A model generated the notes under the pieces. It was not told the origin of the DNA, did no database searches, and was given only the letters and a program-made list of their open reading frames with translations. Source: Prevotellaceae bacterium (lineage in GTDB: Bacteria > Bacteroidota > Bacteroidia > Bacteroidales > UBA932). Taken from it: DNA of 18,498 bases. Positions 15,664 to 18,498 of the stretch are shown piece by piece. Location: the NCBI GenBank assembly GCA_031288885.1, contig JAITQP010000204.1:1-18498 (forward strand). The letters are read 5' to 3'. Numbering within the stretch: the stretch's first letter is position 1; the number at the start of each line of letters is the position of its first letter. Position numbers and translations under genes: made by a program.

Positions 15664-16048
15664 GCTGCTGCTTTTTGCCCACGGCGTAGATGGCGAAGTA
15701 GGCCGCGCCTATCAGCGTTGGGATAGCGCCCAGCGCAGCGACGTAGAAAAACTCCCGCCGGCACGCAACGCCGCCCATTATCGCAAACGCCAGCGCAACG
15801 CCAAGCCCCAGACCGGCGCAAATCACGCCCACGTTGAACGCGTGCTGAGGGCTTTTGGGTTTTGCCTCGCGCGCAAACAGGTTGGGCGGCAGCTCCACGC
15901 CTTTCTCCAGCGCCTTGCTGTAGAGCTCCGCCCTCAGCTCGTTCCGCCGCCGGATGCTGCGGGCAAAAAAGTAGGCAACAACCACAATTGCCACCATAGG
16001 AGCAATAAATATCCCAATAATTGCCAGAATTCCAGTTACATCATCCAT
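15650..16048 (-). CDS. DUF6249-like small membrane protein
   Basis: A 132-residue protein with three hydrophobic helices (about 5-29, 71-93, 100-123). A charged cytoplasmic segment sits between helices 1 and 2 ('SIRRRNELRAELYSKALEKGVELPPNLF'). The 'R..R..LY.KALEKG.ELP..LF' pattern matches Bacteroidota DUF6249 proteins (from memory), often found beside ECF sigma factors. It is the first gene of the minus-strand trio, overlapping the sigma start by 14 nt. The function is unknown. Its promoter must lie in 16049-16200; near-consensus boxes on the minus strand (reverse complements at 16105-16112 and 16123-16130) each have one mismatch. Confidence 0.75.
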   Translation of the reverse strand: MDDVTGILAIIGIFIAPMVAIVVVAYFFARSIRRRNELRAELYSKALEKGVELPPNLFAREAKPKSPQHAFNVGVICAGLGLGVALAFAIMGGVACRREFFYVAALGAIPTLIGAAYFAIYAVGKKQQHGQA

Positions 16049-16202
16049 AATTTTTTTGTTTTAGAGGTAAGATAAAAAGATTGATTATACCGTTTAGACG
16101 TAAGCAAAGGCAGTTTTGGTTGCAAAGGAACGAAATTTTTTTTGCAGCTGCGATAAGAACAGATTGCCGACAGGGCTCTGCGTAAGAAAAAAATCATCCC
16201 TC

Positions 16203-16236
16203 TTGTTCGTATTAACGAAAAATATTTCTACCTTTG
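16203..16236 (+). promoter_or_regulatory. Predicted promoter of the structured leader and FGE-like gene
   Basis: An exact -7 box TACCTTTG at 16229-16236. The nearest -33 candidate is TTG at 16203-16205 with a 23-base spacer, longer than usual. A start near 16243 would give a 375-nt leader before the ATG at 16618, or an RNA of about 245 nt ending at the U7 tract (16480-16486). Confidence 0.45.
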
Positions 16237-16372
16237 CAGCAGAAAACATAAATATTTTTGTGCCTATGACACATACAGCGCGGTAATGCGCGCATACTTT
16301 TAAGACATAATTAAGAAGCATTGTGCTTTTATTCTTCACTCTCTGAAAAATTTAGCGATTTACAGATAAACT

Positions 16373-16429
16373 ATGAAGAATAAGTTGCAATGTTCACGCG
16401 TGAGCGTGAACTTGACTTATTCCGAATAG
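16373..16429 (+). CDS. Possible 18-codon leader peptide
   Basis: ATG AAG AAT AAG ... GAA TAG encodes MKNKLQCSRVSVNLTYSE. The frame runs through hairpin A (16392-16411) and the ascending arm of hairpin B, and stops in the loop of B. Translation would therefore melt one of the two competing structures. No run of regulatory codons is visible, so the amino-acid-sensing type of attenuation is not suggested. A second, out-of-phase frame (16390-16596, 68 codons) overlaps it and is less convincing. Confidence 0.35.
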   Translation: MKNKLQCSRVSVNLTYSE

Positions 16430-16591
16430 TTTTGGTTACGCTAAATACCACAGAGAGCGGAAGCAGTCAAGTTTCACGCTTTTTTTATGTCCATACGTGG
16501 ACGCCCAACCACTCAATTGGGCAGAGGAGCAGAAACCTCTCAAAACAACGGGCGGACTACTTCCCACGAAAAGCCTTTAGAGTAGAGGGAA
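16392..16591 (+). ncRNA. Structured 5' leader: attenuator-like element with five or six hairpins
   Basis: Hairpin A is GTTCACGC-GTGA-GCGTGAAC (16392-16411). Hairpin B pairs 16404-16417 with 16465-16479 (14 bp with one bulged base). It continues inside as TTCCG/CGGAA (16420-16424 with 16458-16462) and is followed by T7 (16480-16486), like an intrinsic terminator. A and B share 16404-16411 and cannot both form. Three hairpins then abut without a spacer: GTCCA-TACG-TGGAC (16489-16502), GCCCAA-N8-TTGGGC (16503-16522) and AGAGG-N8-CCTCT (16523-16540). TTCCC/GGGAA (16561-16565 with 16587-16591) may close a further loop. I do not recognise a known riboswitch family. Confidence 0.55.
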
Positions 16592-16617
16592 AGTAAATTC
16601 ATTAAAAACAAAAAAAA

Positions 16618-17838
16618 ATGAAACAGAATTACAAGATTTCTTTGTGTGCTTTGCTGCTCGTTGGGGCAACAGGCATGATGACCGCCGGAGCACAAGGCTC
16701 CGGCAAGCCCACGCTGGCCGTATTTGTGGTGGGCATGGACAACACGCTGGGCGATGCGCTTGCCACCCAGATAGGCAGCGAGCTGAACCGCAACAGCCGC
16801 TACACGGTGCTATCCGGCGCCGCTGACCCCGTAAAGGCGAAGCTCACCGAGCTGCGCACGCAAGGTGCGAGGAACATAGACCGAAACGCGCTTGCCGCGT
16901 GGGGGCTTGACAACGGCATATCTGCGATATGCTTGGTAGCTGACGACATCAAGGGCAACGACCACATGTTTTATGCGCATCTTATTGACGCAAAAAACAG
17001 TAAGGTGTCCGGCAGGGGCAGCTACATTCGCACCGGCGTGACTACTACCGACCTACCGCGTGTATCTTTGGCGCTATCGCGGCAGCTGGACTGGCCAGGA
17101 CGTAGGCGCAGTGCTCCCACTCCTGCGCGTAGCTATCCTGCGGAGCTGGATATTGAGATGGTGTTTGTAGAGGGCGGCACGTTTACGATGGGGTGTGTTC
17201 CCGCGCGGGACGGCGCATGCAATTCTGCTGAATTACCCGCCCACTCCGTAACGTTGAGCAGCTTTTATATTGGCAAGTATGAGGTAACGCAGGCTCAGTG
17301 GCGGGCTGTCATGGGCAGCAACCATAGTTATTCTCAGACCGACGACCAGCTGCCCATGGAGATGGTAGCCTATGATGATGCTGCCGGTACTAATGGGTTT
17401 CTTGTTCAGCTGAACGCGCTGACGGGGAAAAATTACCGCTTGCCAACCGAAGCGGAGTGGGAGTATGTGGCGCGTGGGGGTAAGCATCAAAGCCCGTACA
17501 CGTATAGCGGGAGCAATAATATCGAAGAGGTTGTGTGGTATTTAGGTAACTCCGGTAGCCGCACTCATCCGGTAGGTCAGAAGAATCCTAATGCCCTCGG
17601 TATTTATGACATGCAGGGCAACGTATGGGAGTGGTGCTCTGATTGGTACGGCGCTTATAGCAGCGCAGCGCAAACAAACCCAACAGGGCCTGGGACAGGC
17701 ACTTACCGCGCACTTCGTGGCGTTAGTTATTCCAATCCTGTCAACGAGATACGTCTTGCTGGTCGCAATCCTTATGGTGCGCCCACCGGCGACCGGCGTA
17801 CCTTCCGTGGCCTCCGCGTAGTCTTGCCTGCGCAGTAG
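16618..17838 (+). CDS. Secreted FGE/SUMF1-fold protein with N-terminal helical/CsgG-like domain
   Basis: A 406-residue exported protein. The signal peptide ends near residue 25 ('TAGA|Q'). Residues 30-160 ('PTLAVFVVGMDNTLGDAL...SRYTVLSG', 'AAWGLDNGISAICLVADD') resemble the N-terminal domains that Bacteroidota fuse to surface proteins, with a CsgG/LpoB-like look. A Pro/Arg-rich linker (160-175) follows. Residues 179-403 form the FGE-sulfatase (C-type-lectin-like) fold: 'MVFVEGGTFTMG', 'FYIGKYEVTQAQWRAVMGSN', 'YRLPTEAEWEYVARGG', 'LGIYDMQGNVWEWCSDWYG'. The C-terminal cysteine pair of true formylglycine-generating enzymes is missing. The usual 'RGGSW...R...RN...GFR' segment reads 'RGVSYSNPVNEIRLAGRNP', so sulfatase activation is unlikely and ligand binding is more plausible. 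From about residue 175 the codons turn noticeably T-rich compared with the GC-ending codons before it, suggesting a mosaic gene. The ATG sits after an A-rich leader. Confidence 0.85.
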   Translation: MKQNYKISLCALLLVGATGMMTAGAQGSGKPTLAVFVVGMDNTLGDALATQIGSELNRNSRYTVLSGAADPVKAKLTELRTQGARNIDRNALAAWGLDNGISAICLVADDIKGNDHMFYAHLIDAKNSKVSGRGSYIRTGVTTTDLPRVSLALSRQLDWPGRRRSAPTPARSYPAELDIEMVFVEGGTFTMGCVPARDGACNSAELPAHSVTLSSFYIGKYEVTQAQWRAVMGSNHSYSQTDDQLPMEMVAYDDAAGTNGFLVQLNALTGKNYRLPTEAEWEYVARGGKHQSPYTYSGSNNIEEVVWYLGNSGSRTHPVGQKNPNALGIYDMQGNVWEWCSDWYGAYSSAAQTNPTGPGTGTYRALRGVSYSNPVNEIRLAGRNPYGAPTGDRRTFRGLRVVLPAQ

Positions 17839-17896
17839 TATTTTCTGTTTTCGTCTGTTCTTGCGTGTGAGCAAAATATCTTTCACCGTAGCTGTT

Positions 17897-17929
17897 AACC
17901 CTAACGGGGTTTAAAACCCCGTTAGGGTT
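17897..17929. terminator. Perfect hairpin with 16-bp arms after the FGE-like gene
   Basis: AACCCTAACGGGGTTT and its reverse complement are separated by one A. The gene's stop is 59 nt upstream. There is no long T tract beyond the stem (only TTT). It could end transcription from both sides or form a DNA cruciform. Confidence 0.6.
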
Positions 17930-17953
17930 TGCCATTCGTAAGTGTTTAGTACA

Positions 17954-17993
17954 GATAACCCCGAGTAGGCCATAGGCGTAACTCGGGGTTATC
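17954..17993. terminator. Hairpin with a 13-bp perfect stem between convergent genes
   Basis: GATAACCCCGAGT pairs with ACTCGGGGTTATC around a 14-base loop that itself contains GCC-ATA-GGC. It lies 47 nt from the stop of the minus-strand T9SS cargo gene and has no T tract on either side. It may be a bidirectional terminator or a 3'-end stabiliser. Confidence 0.55.
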
Positions 17994-18040
17994 CACTATA
18001 ATTGAGCAGCTTAGGAGCGCCGGAGGTGTATTCTCCCCCC

Positions 18041-18498
18041 CTACTCCACCACTGCCTTCACCTCCAGCTTGCCGGCGTTTCCCTCAAGGATGATGAGGTA
18101 AACGCCCGAGATGGTTGGCATGGAGAGCCCTTGAAGGAGCTCGGAGGCTTTGCCGGAGTGCAGCAGCTTACCCTGCATGTCGAACAGCTGAAAGGTTGCG
18201 TAGCGCTCCACCAGCTGCTCGTCGGCAAGGAGATCCTCCTTGAGGCGTACCACACCGCCCGTCGAGACGGGGTTGGGGTAAACCGATGCGCGCGCGTTGG
18301 TTAGCGCGGCGGAAGCCTTGGGAGTGTAGGGGCAACTCCTGAGCATTGCTCCGGTGGAATCCCTTAGCTGCACGTACATGCTGTCGGTAATGGGCAAGCT
18401 GGTCGGGGAGATGTAGTAGAACTTGCCGCTTGAGGCTGGTTGCTCCACCCCATTTTTCATCTCCCACCAGTGCACCTCCTGGAAGTGGTAGCCGTAAC
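18041..18498 (-). CDS. C-terminal part of a T9SS-exported protein (type A sorting domain), partial
   Basis: The frame is open to the right edge of the window, so this is the 3' end of a larger gene; the first visible residues are 'YGYHFQEVHWWEMKNG'. The last 85 or so residues form a por secretion-system type A sorting domain: 'ASVYPNPVSTGGVVRL' followed by beta-strands 'FQLFDMQGKLLHSGKA', 'GVYLIILEG' and 'KLEVKAVVE'. Such domains take the protein through the T9SS and are then cleaved as it is anchored to the cell surface or released. The visible upstream part ('YYISPTSLPITDSMYVQLRDSTGAMLRSCPYTP') looks like an Ig-like or repeat module that often precedes the sorting domain. The passenger function lies outside the window. 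Confidence 0.85.
   Translation of the reverse strand, partial: YGYHFQEVHWWEMKNGVEQPASSGKFYYISPTSLPITDSMYVQLRDSTGAMLRSCPYTPKASAALTNARASVYPNPVSTGGVVRLKEDLLADEQLVERYATFQLFDMQGKLLHSGKASELLQGLSMPTISGVYLIILEGNAGKLEVKAVVE

Larger units (their letters stand above)
16049..16617. other. Divergent spacer of 569 bp with a structured right half
   Basis: Separates the minus-strand sigma operon from the FGE-like gene. The left part (16049-16200) is AT-rich with weak minus-strand -7-like boxes. A plus-strand promoter sits at 16203-16236. 16278-16293 has a small GCGC hairpin. 16373-16591 is densely structured and is described separately. Confidence 0.7.

Noticed and set aside
16295..16302. TACTTTTA as a second -7 box before the FGE-like gene
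   Set aside because: No TTG or TTTG element lies about 20 bases upstream.
16618..17838. Active formylglycine-generating enzyme (sulfatase maturation)
   Set aside because: The C-terminal cysteine pair needed for catalysis is absent and no sulfatase gene is in the window; only the fold is supported.

Overview
The window reads as chromosome of a Bacteroidota bacterium, most likely order Bacteroidales. Several intergenic regions carry the Bacteroidota -33/-7 promoter pattern (TTTG or TTG, about 20 bases, then TAnnTTTG). Most start codons lack a Shine-Dalgarno sequence and are preceded by A-rich leaders. The rightmost gene ends in a type IX secretion (T9SS) C-terminal sorting domain. The protein families (DUF5618-like, DUF6249-like, GH2 with a C-terminal DUF4982-type region, LytS/LytTR pairs) are typical of that group. 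I cannot name the genus.

Left part (1-3560): two tandem paralogous small helical proteins with almost identical 5' ends, then purA (purine synthesis) and kduI (uronate catabolism), closed by a clear intrinsic terminator. Next comes about 0.7 kb without a large gene (3557-4268). It holds a promoter-like motif, a 39-codon reading frame that runs through a 12-cytosine tract, and a second promoter with a 14-bp palindrome at its expected start point. That second promoter precedes an orphan Wzz-like chain-length determinant (4269-5246).

Middle part (5313-11736): a secreted GH2 glycosidase converges on a BadF/N-acetylglucosamine-kinase-like gene. About 400 bp of non-coding DNA follows, containing a module flanked by inverted 7-bp tandem repeats. 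Then comes a three-gene envelope-stress-type unit: a LiaF-like membrane protein, a LytS-type histidine kinase and a LytTR response regulator.

Right part (11737-18498): a class-3-like aldehyde dehydrogenase with its own promoter and peptidase T. On the minus strand is an overlapping trio: a DUF6249-like membrane protein, an ECF sigma factor, and a small membrane protein likely to act as sigma partner. A 569-bp divergent spacer follows. Its right half is highly structured: two mutually exclusive hairpins, a U7 tract, an 18-codon leader frame and three abutting hairpins. It leads into a secreted protein that fuses an N-terminal domain of the kind seen in Bacteroidota lipoproteins to a formylglycine-generating-enzyme (FGE/SUMF1) C-type-lectin-like fold. 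The C-terminal segment of that protein is unusual and catalytically degenerate. Two strong hairpins separate it from the convergent, partial T9SS cargo gene at the right edge.

The best candidates for something undescribed are the structured leader plus FGE-like gene (16373-17838), the C12-containing small ORF upstream of the Wzz gene, and the tandem DUF5618-like pair with its shared palindromic leader.
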